From contig NZ_FNDE01000005.1 in assembly GCF_900099925.1 (NCBI RefSeq), forward strand, positions 62,001 through 126,000: a stretch of DNA of 64,000 nucleotides. The letters are read 5' to 3'. This stretch comes from Aneurinibacillus thermoaerophilus (GTDB lineage: Bacteria > Bacillota > Bacilli > Aneurinibacillales > Aneurinibacillaceae). Position 1 is the stretch's first letter; every line of letters begins with the position of its first letter. The notes below the pieces were generated by a model. The model saw nothing but the letters and a program-made list of their open reading frames with translations. It was not told the origin of the DNA and did not search any database. Positions 9,002 to 16,186 of this stretch are shown piece after piece. A program made the position numbers and the translations under genes.

Positions 9002-9018
9002 ATGATAATCATTATCAT
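9002..9018. promoter_or_regulatory. Fur box in front of btr
   Basis: ATGATAATCATTATCAT is a perfect palindrome matching the core TGATAATnATTATCA Fur consensus, followed by a further TTGATAA half. It sits 27 bp upstream of the btr start. Confidence 0.88.
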
Positions 9019-9067
9019 ATTGATAAATTAACATAGAGTACGAACAACGATCAAACAGATTCAAGAT

Positions 9068-9106
9068 ACAAAAATAGATCTGTCTCTCTGCGAGACCGAT
9101 CTATTA
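9068..9106 (-). terminator. intrinsic terminator upstream of btr
   Basis: The arms AATAGATC-GTCTC and GAGAC-GATCTATT (14 bp, one mismatch) form a hairpin that on the minus strand is followed by TTTTTGT. It ends minus-strand transcription arriving from the 9.1-9.5 kb remnant region before btr. Confidence 0.65.
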
Positions 9107-9343
9107 TGCTCAGTGGCTTAATCTGTGTCCTTTTCTCCTATCTTGGCCTCCCCTGCAACAGCAGATTATTGGCTTGCATCGCGAGGTGGAGGCTTCTCCA
9201 ACGAGAGTCATTTTACCAAGCTATCAAGCTTGTTCTATGCTCTATATCGGAAGCATGTTAAAATTCTTCTCGCCATAGTTTTCGAGGTATGATGTGGAGA
9301 AGGTAACTCATTTGTGACTGAGTAGCCCTCTCCAAAAAAGAAA
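9107..9343. other. non-coding stretch with an imperfect inverted repeat
   Basis: No credible gene. An imperfect hairpin (about 9290-9337, arms around GGAGAAGGTAACTCA and TGAGTAGCCCTCTCC) allows G-U pairing. A short minus-strand frame near 9150-9220 (RWRSLHLAMQANN) looks like transposase-tail debris, but is too short to assign. Confidence 0.3.
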
Positions 9344-9370
9344 CCTTGAAAGGCATAAAGCCTATCAAGG
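9344..9370 (-). terminator. intrinsic terminator downstream of azlD
   Basis: CCTTGATAGGC and GCCTTTCAAGG (minus strand) pair around a TTTAT loop and are followed by a T-rich tract (TTTCTTTTTT). This is the likely end of the azlC-azlD transcript, beyond the coding remnant at 9392-9517. Confidence 0.7.
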
Positions 9371-9391
9371 CTGAAAATAGTAATCATCTAA

Positions 9392-9517
9392 TCAACTAAT
9401 ATAGATATGAATGTCGAAATTAATACGTTCATTAATAGGATGACCCACAATCGGAAACAAATCCGACAATGCGGCGCGGTAGAAAGCTAATGATTGCCGT
9501 CCCTTTGAAATAAAATC
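9392..9517 (-). pseudogene. possible 3' remnant of a lost coding sequence
   Basis: Immediately after the azlD stop, one minus-strand frame stays open for about 41 codons to a TGA at 9392. It reads protein-like sequence (SLAFYRAALSDLFPIVGHP, then NERINFDIHIYIS), has no start codon or ribosome site, and is followed by a good terminator. It looks like the tail of a deleted gene. The family was not recognised, and chance is possible at this length. Confidence 0.25.
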
Positions 9518-9518
9518 G

Positions 9519-9851
9519 TTACAAGGTAAATGATAATATGTAACGAAGCAACGCCATTACCACGATCCCTGTCATGACCGTGGCAAGCAAACTTCGAGTA
9601 AAATAAGCGACAGCAAACGCTGGCAGGGCGGCAATGAGCCCAGTGGGCGACGGCGAGAAAGATCCGTTCGAAATAAGCAGCTCTTGGGCCAGCAAGGCGG
9701 ACATAACGGCAATCGGAATATGATTAAGCCAGCGAAGCACCCAATCCGGCAAACGAATCCGGCTCAGCACAACGAGCGGTAAAACCCTTGGTATGAAAGT
9801 AACAAGTGAGGCTCCCAGAAGCATCCATAGAAAACTCCATCTCACTTCCAT
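9519..9851 (-). CDS. azlD: AzlD family branched-chain amino acid transport subunit
   Basis: About 110 residues with four predicted membrane helices and the AzlD pattern: an early VTFIPRVLPLVVLSRIRLPD, then LNHIPIAVMSALLAQELL, then LIAALPAFAVAYFTRSLLAT. AzlD is the small partner of AzlC; the pair exports branched-chain amino acids in characterised relatives. ATG 9851 overlaps the azlC stop by 10 nt and has AGGGG about 12 nt upstream; a GTG at 9863 would sit on top of that site. Tight overlap with azlC indicates coupled translation. Confidence 0.9.
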   Translation of the reverse strand: MEVRWSFLWMLLGASLVTFIPRVLPLVVLSRIRLPDWVLRWLNHIPIAVMSALLAQELLISNGSFSPSPTGLIAALPAFAVAYFTRSLLATVMTGIVVMALLRYILSFTL

Positions 9852-10570
9852 TTCTCGATCCACACCCCTATATTTGCAGCGATAATGATAGCGATCAATA
9901 CTCCAGCGTTTTCGGATACGAAAACAGTTCCAGCGATCGCTATAACGACTGCACTGATCGCAACGACCAGATCAACGCCAAACTTTGAACGTTCTATCAA
10001 TTGTAGCATGAATAAGCCGACAAACATGGCAGGTAAAGCGAAATCCAGACCGAACTTCTCCGGCGAAGTGAGCCATTGGCCAAAAATCCCTCCAGCCATA
10101 TTGGCTAGCAACCAGTTGAGATAACCGGTAAAATTTAAACCGAACATCCATCGGTCACTTCCCCTTGCCTTTCCAGACAGCCGAGTAGCGGCAACGCCAA
10201 ACGTTTCGTCCGTTAATTGAGATCCGATCAAGACGTTTTTCCATACAGGCAGATGACGATAATAAGGGGCGATCGCCGCACTCATTAGAAGATGGCGCAA
10301 ATTGACAAAAAACACGGTGAAAATAATAGCTGTAGCCGGGTTACCTGCTGCCATCATCCCGGCAGCGATGAACTGAGCCGAACCAGCATACAACAGTAAA
10401 GACATTAGAGCAATTTCAGCCAAGGACATACCGGCCGTTTTCTCCACCACACCAGCAGCAAATCCGATGCTCAAATAACCTAATACCGTGGGCAAGCAAT
10501 CCTTCACACCTTGAATAAAACTTTCGTCGTTACTTGTCGGGTAATCCAAGTAAACTTCTTTCTCGCTCAT
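9842..10570 (-). CDS. azlC: AzlC family branched-chain amino acid exporter, large subunit
   Basis: About 242 residues with seven to eight membrane helices. Family blocks are GVKDCLPTVLGYLSIGFAAG near the N-terminus, LYAGSAQFIAAGMMAAG, VFFVNLRHLLMSAAIAPYYR, and LTDETFGVA. AzlC with AzlD forms an efflux pump for branched-chain amino acids or analogues. The long frame begins at 10630, but ATG 10570 has GGAGGA 6 nt upstream and is the credible start. A terminator-like hairpin separates it from trmB, so it may be transcribed by attenuated read-through or its own promoter. Confidence 0.92.
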   Translation of the reverse strand: MSEKEVYLDYPTSNDESFIQGVKDCLPTVLGYLSIGFAAGVVEKTAGMSLAEIALMSLLLYAGSAQFIAAGMMAAGNPATAIIFTVFFVNLRHLLMSAAIAPYYRHLPVWKNVLIGSQLTDETFGVAATRLSGKARGSDRWMFGLNFTGYLNWLLANMAGGIFGQWLTSPEKFGLDFALPAMFVGLFMLQLIERSKFGVDLVVAISAVVIAIAGTVFVSENAGVLIAIIIAANIGVWIEKWK

Positions 10571-10636
10571 GATTCCTCCATTGAGAACTTTTCTATATAA
10601 GAAGTTATTGTTATAAACACTAACATGCATGTGTTA

Positions 10637-10667
10637 AAAAACGGTTCTCTGCTAGTCGAACCGTTTT
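10637..10667 (-). terminator. hairpin over the end of the TrmB-type gene
   Basis: AAAACGGTTC and GAACCGTTTT are perfectly complementary around a short loop and on the minus strand run into TTTTTTAA. The structure overlaps the stop codon at 10652. It would end or attenuate the alaX-trmB transcript before azlC. The same AACGGTTC word recurs in the hairpin at 12287-12317. Confidence 0.7.
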
Positions 10668-11461
10668 CCCCTCACGACATAAACCAAATCGGGGTTATTT
10701 CGCCAAAGTGCATCCAACCTTTCTGAACCAAACTCAGCGGTAATTTCTTCGATCATAATGTCGTGTCGAATATATTCTGTCGCAACTAATACGAGCACCG
10801 GATCGTGTGTCTTAACTGCCCAAGAGGTGGATTCATCCGAAAAATTGGCGATTAACACTTCTTGGCCGTCTCGGGCTACAATCGTCAAATGGCCGTTCGT
10901 CCGCTCTTTTACGACTTCAGGCGTCATGTAATCATGGTGAAAGGTTGCCCCGATTTTTATGTCCGGCGCCCCGAAAAGAACGGAGAAGACATGAACCCCT
11001 TCCCGAAGATGTCGTTCTACCGCCTCTTGAATCATCGGAACTTGCGGTTCCCAGACGGAAAGCCATAACTCCTTTTCGGCCCTGCCGATCATCTCTGTCA
11101 TTTCATTCAAGACCAGTTCGTCGCTGCGAATATGCCATATCACGTCCATTTCCCGTTCCTGCTGCAGCATGGTCAGTTTTTTCTCTAAATAGGAAAATGA
11201 GCGATCGAATTGTTTCCTCAACCGGTCGATTAACTTATCAGCGGGTACCGGGGAGTATTTTACCGGTTCGGAAGGGACAAGATGGACAGCGCCTTTGTCC
11301 ATCAGTTTCCCCAACACCTCGTAAATCATTGATCGAGGCACGCCTGAACGCTTGCTGATTTCATATCCTGTTACCGGATGAACCTTGAGCAGACTAACGT
11401 AAGCTTTGCACTCATACAGCGAAAAACCAAACTTTTGCAGTTCCTTAAAGATTTCCTCCAT
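10652..11461 (-). CDS. TrmB family transcriptional regulator
   Basis: A 269-residue regulator. The N-terminal winged helix matches TrmB (FGFSLYECKAYVSLLKVHPV, then YEISKRSGVPRSMIYEVLGK at about residues 12-55). It is followed by a coiled segment (residues 80-100) and a C-terminal ligand-binding region with WLSVWEPQVPMIQE. TrmB proteins, common in archaea and present in many bacilli, sense sugars or other small molecules. Here the gene lies between an alanyl-tRNA editing protein and an AzlCD exporter, so control of amino-acid efflux is the natural inference. The start at 11461 has only a weak ribosome site. The effector is unknown. Confidence 0.85.
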   Translation of the reverse strand: MEEIFKELQKFGFSLYECKAYVSLLKVHPVTGYEISKRSGVPRSMIYEVLGKLMDKGAVHLVPSEPVKYSPVPADKLIDRLRKQFDRSFSYLEKKLTMLQQEREMDVIWHIRSDELVLNEMTEMIGRAEKELWLSVWEPQVPMIQEAVERHLREGVHVFSVLFGAPDIKIGATFHHDYMTPEVVKERTNGHLTIVARDGQEVLIANFSDESTSWAVKTHDPVLVLVATEYIRHDIMIEEITAEFGSERLDALWRNNPDLVYVVRGKRFD

Positions 11462-11491
11462 ATATCACACACCCAATCATTACGTTCGTGT

Positions 11492-12226
11492 TCATGACCG
11501 TACCTCCTGTGGAGCATGAATAATTCTCACTTCCAGGCGCTTGTTGTTTTTTCCTTTGCTTTTTACATTGGTAATCTCCATTTGACCAATTTCTCTGGTA
11601 CGTTTCACATGCGTACCTCCGCATGCTTGTTCATCGACAGAATCAATAGAGACAAGACGGACATGGGTAACAGAGGGCGGAAGCAGGCTGACCATCGTCT
11701 TGATCATGCCGGGAATATTTTCTGCTTCCTCCCTGCTTACCGTGCGGTACGAAATCGGATAATCCGAATCAATTATGCGATTTGTTTCTTCCATGACGTC
11801 GTTAAGCTGCTCCGGTGTCAAATCGTGAAGCTGGTTAAAATCAATGCGGGCTCGGTCAGGATAAATTTGATTACCGGTACACAACGCGCCGTACTTTTTG
11901 TAAACGACCGCGCTGAGTACGTGCAAAAGTGTGTGGTGCCGCATCAGTCCGTAGCGGCGCTCCCAGTCAACTCGAGCAAAGACAGGGCCCTTTTCCAATT
12001 TCTCCGCATTTCTCACATAGTGAACAATTCGCCCCCCTTCCCGTTTCACCCGGTAGACCTCAAACATCTGCTCGCCTTGTACGAGCATGCCAGTGTCATG
12101 CTCCTGCCCTCCCCCTGTAGGATAAAAAACGGTTTGATCCAAAATTACCTTGTCCTCCGCGATTTCTAAAACGGAGGCTTCACATTCCCTTCGATAGCTG
12201 TCGGTCAAAAATAATTCCTTCGTCAA
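11492..12226 (-). CDS. alanyl-tRNA editing protein (AlaX type)
   Basis: A 244-residue free-standing homologue of the alanyl-tRNA synthetase editing domain. The zinc-binding set is visible: HHTLLHVL near residue 95 (HxxxH) and CGGTH near residue 200. FYPTGGGQEHDTG near residue 36 and SKGKNNKRLEVRI near the C-terminus are also typical. Such proteins hydrolyse Ser-tRNA(Ala) or Gly-tRNA(Ala), or related mischarged tRNAs, in the cytoplasm. TTG 12226 has GGGAG 8 nt upstream. It heads a probable operon with the TrmB-type gene (30-bp gap). Co-occurrence with AzlCD suggests protection against a non-cognate or toxic amino acid, but that is speculation. Confidence 0.9.
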   Translation of the reverse strand: MTKELFLTDSYRRECEASVLEIAEDKVILDQTVFYPTGGGQEHDTGMLVQGEQMFEVYRVKREGGRIVHYVRNAEKLEKGPVFARVDWERRYGLMRHHTLLHVLSAVVYKKYGALCTGNQIYPDRARIDFNQLHDLTPEQLNDVMEETNRIIDSDYPISYRTVSREEAENIPGMIKTMVSLLPPSVTHVRLVSIDSVDEQACGGTHVKRTREIGQMEITNVKSKGKNNKRLEVRIIHAPQEVRS

Positions 12227-12286
12227 GGGTCATCTCCCTTTCTCTTTCGGAGTTATTATACTAACTACTTAAAATGAACGGAAGAA

Positions 12287-12317
12287 AAACGGCTCAACAC
12301 GAAGTGAACCGTTTTTC
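12287..12317. terminator. hairpin in the alaX upstream region
   Basis: AAAAACGG-TCA and TGA-CCGTTTTT pair around ACACGAAG with one bulge per arm. It lies between the monooxygenase and alaX promoters. It shares the AACGGTTC word with the hairpin at 10637-10667, so it may be either a terminator or a regulatory element of the alaX operon. Confidence 0.4.
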
Positions 12318-12512
12318 GGGCGACTCTATGTATATCACATAGCTACACTTGTCAAATGCCACCCACTTATTTTTTTATTTCCTGTATCAAAAATAAACCG
12401 TCCAAATATAAGTAGTTATATTATTACCCACTATAATTCAGATACTTCCAAAATGTCAAGCATTTCAATCAAAGCGACGAGGGGAATCGAATCGTTCCCT
12501 ATCCATGTTCTT

Positions 12513-13781
12513 TCACGATTCCTGGGATAAAAAGAACGATGTATTCACTTCTATCTTCTGAACTCCCATGGCAATTTTATCCCTCATTTTCTTAAAGAGG
12601 GAAGTACGCCGCGCCACGGGTGCGACCGTACGACGCAATCCGAGAAAGGTCGGATTTTTTATTGCAATCAAGCGGGCCTGCATCGCTTGAATTCTTTGAA
12701 TTTCCGCCACCGCCGGTTTGCGGTATAGCTCGTAATTTTTTAAAAAGGATTCTTGCAAAACACCAGATCCTTGAGTAGTCATCGCTTTCATGATAGAGTC
12801 GTGAGCTATGACCGCATCTTGAATCGCCAAACTGTTTCCTTGTCCCGAAAACGGCGAAGCGATGTGAGCCGCATCTCCAAGCAATAGCAGTCCATCCCGC
12901 ACCCATGTATCTGTCATCCCTACCTGAATGTCCAAGACAGAACACTGCTTGAAACTTTTAAGATGATAAGGCAACACGTCTTGCAAATCCGGCTCGATGA
13001 CAATCAATGTGCGAATAAAATCATCGATTCCTTTTTTTACAAGCTCGGGATATGTTTTTTTCTTAATCACCCAACCGACCTGTACCTGATCCTCTCCTTT
13101 CGGAATATAGATCAGCATACCTTCGTCCTCAATCTTTATTTGCAACGGATAGTCTTTTCCCAAGGCTTTGGGCATATCGAACCAGACAAAGTCAAACTCA
13201 AATTTGTCCATCGTTTGGCTTATGTCCGCCAGTTTCCGAATCGTGGAATAGCGTCCGTCGGCGCCGACCACTAACCGGCTGTGCAGTTCGATCTCCTCCT
13301 CTTGGTTTATCGCCAAAATTCCATGTACGGAATCACCTCGTTTGATTAAATTCTTTGCTGTCGTTCCGCCAAAATAGGTGAAATTCGAGAATCGAGAAGA
13401 TTGTTGTATGAAATATTCCAACAACGGAGGCTGCGAAATATTTAACCCGTAATTGTAAGGAGGCTCAAGTTCGTCAAAACGAACTTCAAACAACGTTTTT
13501 CCGTGATCCACAAACTTAAACATATCAACGCGCTCATGTGGGATGCGTAAAATGTCTTCCAGCAATCCGAGCTGATCAAATAGCTTTAACACTAAAGGTT
13601 GAAAAAAATAGCCTCGAAATTCACGGTCCAAACTATTGTGCCGTTCCAAAAGTGCGGTTTTCACCCCACTCCGGGCAAGCAAATAACTGAGCATGCAGCC
13701 ACCCGGTCCAGCTCCGACGACGACTACATCAACATCAAATCTGTTCAGTGGGGTTGACTTACTCATCTCTGTACTTTTCAT
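12513..13781 (-). CDS. FAD-dependent monooxygenase (PHBH/UbiH-like)
   Basis: About 422 residues of the group A flavoprotein monooxygenase fold. It has VVVGAGPGGCMLSYLLARSG for FAD binding at the N-terminus, the mid-protein DG motif LVVGADGRYSTIRKLAD, and GD motif LLLLGDAAHIASPFSGQG near residue 300. These enzymes hydroxylate aromatic or other conjugated substrates with NAD(P)H and O2; TetX-like antibiotic inactivators belong to the same fold. ATG 13781 has GGAGG 8 nt upstream and is preferred over 13796, which overlaps it. The TetR gene lies directly upstream and both share a matching operator, so the enzyme is probably induced by its own substrate. Substrate unknown. Confidence 0.88.
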   Translation of the reverse strand: MKSTEMSKSTPLNRFDVDVVVVGAGPGGCMLSYLLARSGVKTALLERHNSLDREFRGYFFQPLVLKLFDQLGLLEDILRIPHERVDMFKFVDHGKTLFEVRFDELEPPYNYGLNISQPPLLEYFIQQSSRFSNFTYFGGTTAKNLIKRGDSVHGILAINQEEEIELHSRLVVGADGRYSTIRKLADISQTMDKFEFDFVWFDMPKALGKDYPLQIKIEDEGMLIYIPKGEDQVQVGWVIKKKTYPELVKKGIDDFIRTLIVIEPDLQDVLPYHLKSFKQCSVLDIQVGMTDTWVRDGLLLLGDAAHIASPFSGQGNSLAIQDAVIAHDSIMKAMTTQGSGVLQESFLKNYELYRKPAVAEIQRIQAMQARLIAIKNPTFLGLRRTVAPVARRTSLFKKMRDKIAMGVQKIEVNTSFFLSQES

Positions 13782-13798
13782 TTGGACAACCTCCATTT

Positions 13799-13828
13799 AA
13801 TTAATTAAATACTTAGTAAATAAATATT
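13799..13828. promoter_or_regulatory. candidate TetR operator before the monooxygenase gene
   Basis: AATTAATTAAATACTTAGTA and the following AATAAATATT match the sequence in front of the TetR gene (14459-14488) at most positions. It lies in the 56-bp gap between the TetR stop and the monooxygenase start. Confidence 0.55.
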
Positions 13829-13837
13829 GTAAAAAAA

Positions 13838-14428
13838 TTATTGTAAAACTTTTAAAAACTGGCGAACGGATGTCTCAATATATTTATTACGATCCGTTTC
13901 ATTATCGGCGAACCGATCGGTCATCAGAAAATAAAGAACCATGGCGGTCTGTATATTACGGATGGCGATCAGCAGATCATGCGTTGCCACTCGAACACGG
14001 GGTGCAAGATAAGCATGTAACAGTTCCACACCTTGTCGAATAACCCCCTCAAGCCGTTTGCGAACGTCAGAATTATGTTGTGCCTCGCCAAAACACATAA
14101 CAATCAGATCTTGCTGCTCGTGCAAGCTGCGAAACAATGAGTGGAAATAAACCGTCAGATTATGCTCAAGCGATGCCTGATTGTCCATCTTATTCAACAC
14201 TTCTTGCAAAGAATGAAGGAGCGTGTACTTATCTAAGATCGCCCAAAGCAGATCTTCCTTCGACTGAAAATAGTGATAAATTAAACCGTCAGTAACCCCC
14301 GCTTCTTTAGCAATATCTTTAGTCGTACTTTGACTGAAGCCCTTGCGTGAAAACGTTCTGAGTGCGGCATCGATCAGCCTGTTTTTCGTTTCTAAAGCCT
14401 TTAGTTGGCGGTTGGTTCTCATCTTCAT
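13838..14428 (-). CDS. TetR family transcriptional regulator
   Basis: A 196-residue TetR repressor. The N-terminal DNA-binding domain reads LIDAALRTFSRKGFSQSTTK, then DIAKEAGVTDGLIYHYFQSK at residues 18-58, a canonical TetR_N domain. The all-helical C-terminus should bind a ligand. ATG 14428 has AAAGGAT about 9 nt upstream. It directly precedes the flavin monooxygenase gene on the same strand. Matching palindromes before each gene argue for autoregulation and joint control. The inducer is unknown, but is probably the monooxygenase substrate. Confidence 0.9.
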   Translation of the reverse strand: MKMRTNRQLKALETKNRLIDAALRTFSRKGFSQSTTKDIAKEAGVTDGLIYHYFQSKEDLLWAILDKYTLLHSLQEVLNKMDNQASLEHNLTVYFHSLFRSLHEQQDLIVMCFGEAQHNSDVRKRLEGVIRQGVELLHAYLAPRVRVATHDLLIAIRNIQTAMVLYFLMTDRFADNETDRNKYIETSVRQFLKVLQ

Positions 14429-14458
14429 TGCGATTCATCCTTTGCAGAAACTAAGATT

Positions 14459-14488
14459 CAATTAATTAAGTACTTACTTAATAATATT
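14459..14488. promoter_or_regulatory. candidate TetR operator (autoregulatory)
   Basis: TTAAGTA-CT-TACTTAA (14466-14481) is a perfect inverted repeat just upstream of the TetR gene. It is embedded in a 30-bp stretch that is nearly repeated at 13799-13828. Confidence 0.65.
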
Positions 14489-14989
14489 GTGTATTTTCTA
14501 TTTTGTCAATTATATCCTCCATTCATGAATGAATTCACCAAACACTTGACAGGGTTCTGTTTAAGAAAAGCTTATATTCTGATCCCCGACCCGTTCTACA
14601 CGATCAAATTATTGTTTTCTACATTTCACGAGCAAAAAAAGCGGTCTCCTTCCATGTTCGGCCAACTCCGGTCTTTCAACCACCGCTTCAGATATCGCCT
14701 CCGGCTCTTCCACCAAGTTACTTTTGATTGGTAGGAAAAATGAAAATTGGCTTATCATCACGTTTATATAACCAGTGATTATCTATGTTACTATTACCTA
14801 AATAAATATCGAGAAAAAAGACACCAACGAATGTGTTGGTGTCAGATTGAAGACAGGGTTCTGCAAGGAACAGGATTTACAGGCTGAATCATTTTTCATT
14901 TTTCCGTTCGCCATTGCCTGTTTGAATTCATGTGAAGAATATCGTATAAATTCTTATCAGACAACGTTCAGAACAAGGATTACATCAAA
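14489..14989. other. intergenic region between TetR and DUF1641 genes
   Basis: Contains the terminator at 14814-14843. One minus-strand frame at about 14610-14757 (starts MISQFSFFLP, later ERPELAEHGRRPLF) is open for roughly 49 codons, but has no ribosome site and no recognised family, so it is not called a gene. Nothing else was seen. Confidence 0.4.
14814..14843 (-). terminator. intrinsic terminator of the DUF1641 gene
   Basis: GACACCAA (14820-14827) and TTGGTGTC (14836-14843) form a hairpin followed on the minus strand by TTTTTTC, a textbook rho-independent terminator, 150 bp beyond the gene end. Confidence 0.8.
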
Positions 14990-15577
14990 TTATTTGACAA
15001 CCTTCTTTTCTGATAAAACCTCCAGCAAAGCCTGAACGAATTTTAGTCCATCCTGAACTGTAGGATCTTTTAACAATTTCAACAGGCCAAATATGGATAT
15101 ATTCGTTTGATTCTGTGCTGCCCTTTCCTTTGCTTCCTTCACGATCGATACGCCCTCTTGAACACGTTCCGTCACTGGCGTGGTGACCAGTTTAACCGTA
15201 TCTGCCAGGTATGCCAAGGATTCCTTATCTGTGATGAGAGGTTCAATGGTCGAAAATAATCGGTCAAGCAACGTTACGCATTTTGCAATTCTCGGGAGAC
15301 TTTCAATCATAACCGCAAGGGCTTCCATATTTTCCTTGTTAAGAGCAAGTTTTGAGAACCTATCCACGCGTTCAGCCAAATAATTAATAGAATCGGTATC
15401 ACTGGCAAAAGCTGAAACCACTTCTACGCCTTGTTCCACTTTTACGATTGCTTCTTTCACTTGAGGGAGCTTCTGAATAAGCATAGCCAATGCTTCTTGA
15501 ACTTCCGGGTTGGACAGCTCGTTTATCCATAGAGCTGAATCTTGCTTCAAATTTTGCTGTTTAATTTCTGTGTCCAT
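14990..15577 (-). CDS. DUF1641 domain-containing protein (YjgD-like)
   Basis: A 195-residue soluble, mostly helical protein. It repeats a LPRIAKCVTLLDRLFSTIEP-type helical unit and ends in SIFGLLKLLKDPTVQDGLKF, the DUF1641 hallmark, of the type seen in B. subtilis YjgD. Relatives are often encoded next to formate-dehydrogenase-like oxidoreductases, but here the gene stands alone with its own terminator and a 500-bp upstream gap. AAGGAAG precedes the ATG. No enzyme activity can be assigned; a role as a partner of a redox enzyme encoded elsewhere is a guess. Confidence 0.82.
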   Translation of the reverse strand: MDTEIKQQNLKQDSALWINELSNPEVQEALAMLIQKLPQVKEAIVKVEQGVEVVSAFASDTDSINYLAERVDRFSKLALNKENMEALAVMIESLPRIAKCVTLLDRLFSTIEPLITDKESLAYLADTVKLVTTPVTERVQEGVSIVKEAKERAAQNQTNISIFGLLKLLKDPTVQDGLKFVQALLEVLSEKKVVK

Positions 15578-16079
15578 TTATTCTCTTCCTTTCGTCAAAA
15601 ACATTTTGCGTGAACCTTTTCACCATTCGATTCTGCTGCATAAGGAGTGTATCCTTAGTGATTAGTTTCACAATCTCTAAGATACATGCCTGCTCATACG
15701 TAACAATCGCTCCCGCATATGGCGAAACGGAAAAGGCTCACAAGGAGACCGGTTACATAAAATCCAACTAGCCCAAGTTTATTATACTCCTGTTGCAAAC
15801 AGCCAGAAAGTATAACTATACGCAAACCGTATTATGGAGGATTCCATTATGTGCCAAACAGCCCTTCTTAAATATGTAAGCTAATTACTACAATCCCCTA
15901 TTTAAATAATATATTAGAATAATGCTTACATTGCAAATAGGAGCTTTGAAAAGGAGAAAGCATCATTCACACAATGTCAACATAACTTTTGAAAAGTTGC
16001 CATACCTTCCCCGCAATTTTTTCCCGTTTTTTCTGTACAATACAGGTAAACACCCCGGGGCATACAAGGAGGATACCTT
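15578..16079. other. long regulatory gap upstream of the cyd operon
   Basis: Holds divergent promoters. AACTTTTGAAAAGTT (15984-15998) is near-palindromic, and a possible -10 TACAAT lies near 16036. An 11-codon frame at about 15849 (MCQTALLKYVS) has GGAGG 7 nt upstream, but is too short to call. No clear Rex, Fnr or ResD site was recognised. Confidence 0.35.
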
Positions 16080-16172
16080 ATGATTAGAAAACAGGAAAGA
16101 TATCTACTAATGGTTTCCATAACTGTGGCAATGGTTATGCTCCTGTCGATGCTTGGTCGACTGTTTCGCTAA
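16080..16172 (+). CDS. 30-residue single-helix membrane peptide leading the cyd operon
   Basis: A short ORF starting at ATG 16080 and ending at TAA 16170-16172, with a very strong AAGGAGG 7 nt upstream. It encodes a basic N-terminus (MIRKQERY), one hydrophobic helix (LLMVSITVAMVMLLSMLG) and a short basic tail (RLFR). It ends 14 nt before the cydA ATG, so it is co-transcribed with the oxidase genes. Small single-helix subunits are known in bd oxidases (CydX, CydS, CydH), and this operon separately encodes a CydS at its 3' end. It may be a further small subunit, an assembly factor or a leader controlling cydA translation. The family was not recognised; the case rests on ribosome site, hydrophobicity and position. 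Confidence 0.65.
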   Translation: MIRKQERYLLMVSITVAMVMLLSMLGRLFR

Positions 16173-16186
16173 TAAGGGGGATTGTC

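Noticed and set aside
11516-12169. Plus-strand frame of 217 codons inside the alanyl-tRNA editing gene
   Set aside because: Antisense to HHTLLHVL and CGGTH coding; codon bias of the minus strand explains the open frame.
14610-14757. 49-codon minus-strand frame in the TetR-DUF1641 gap
   Set aside because: No ribosome site, no family motif and partly repetitive composition; insufficient to call a gene.
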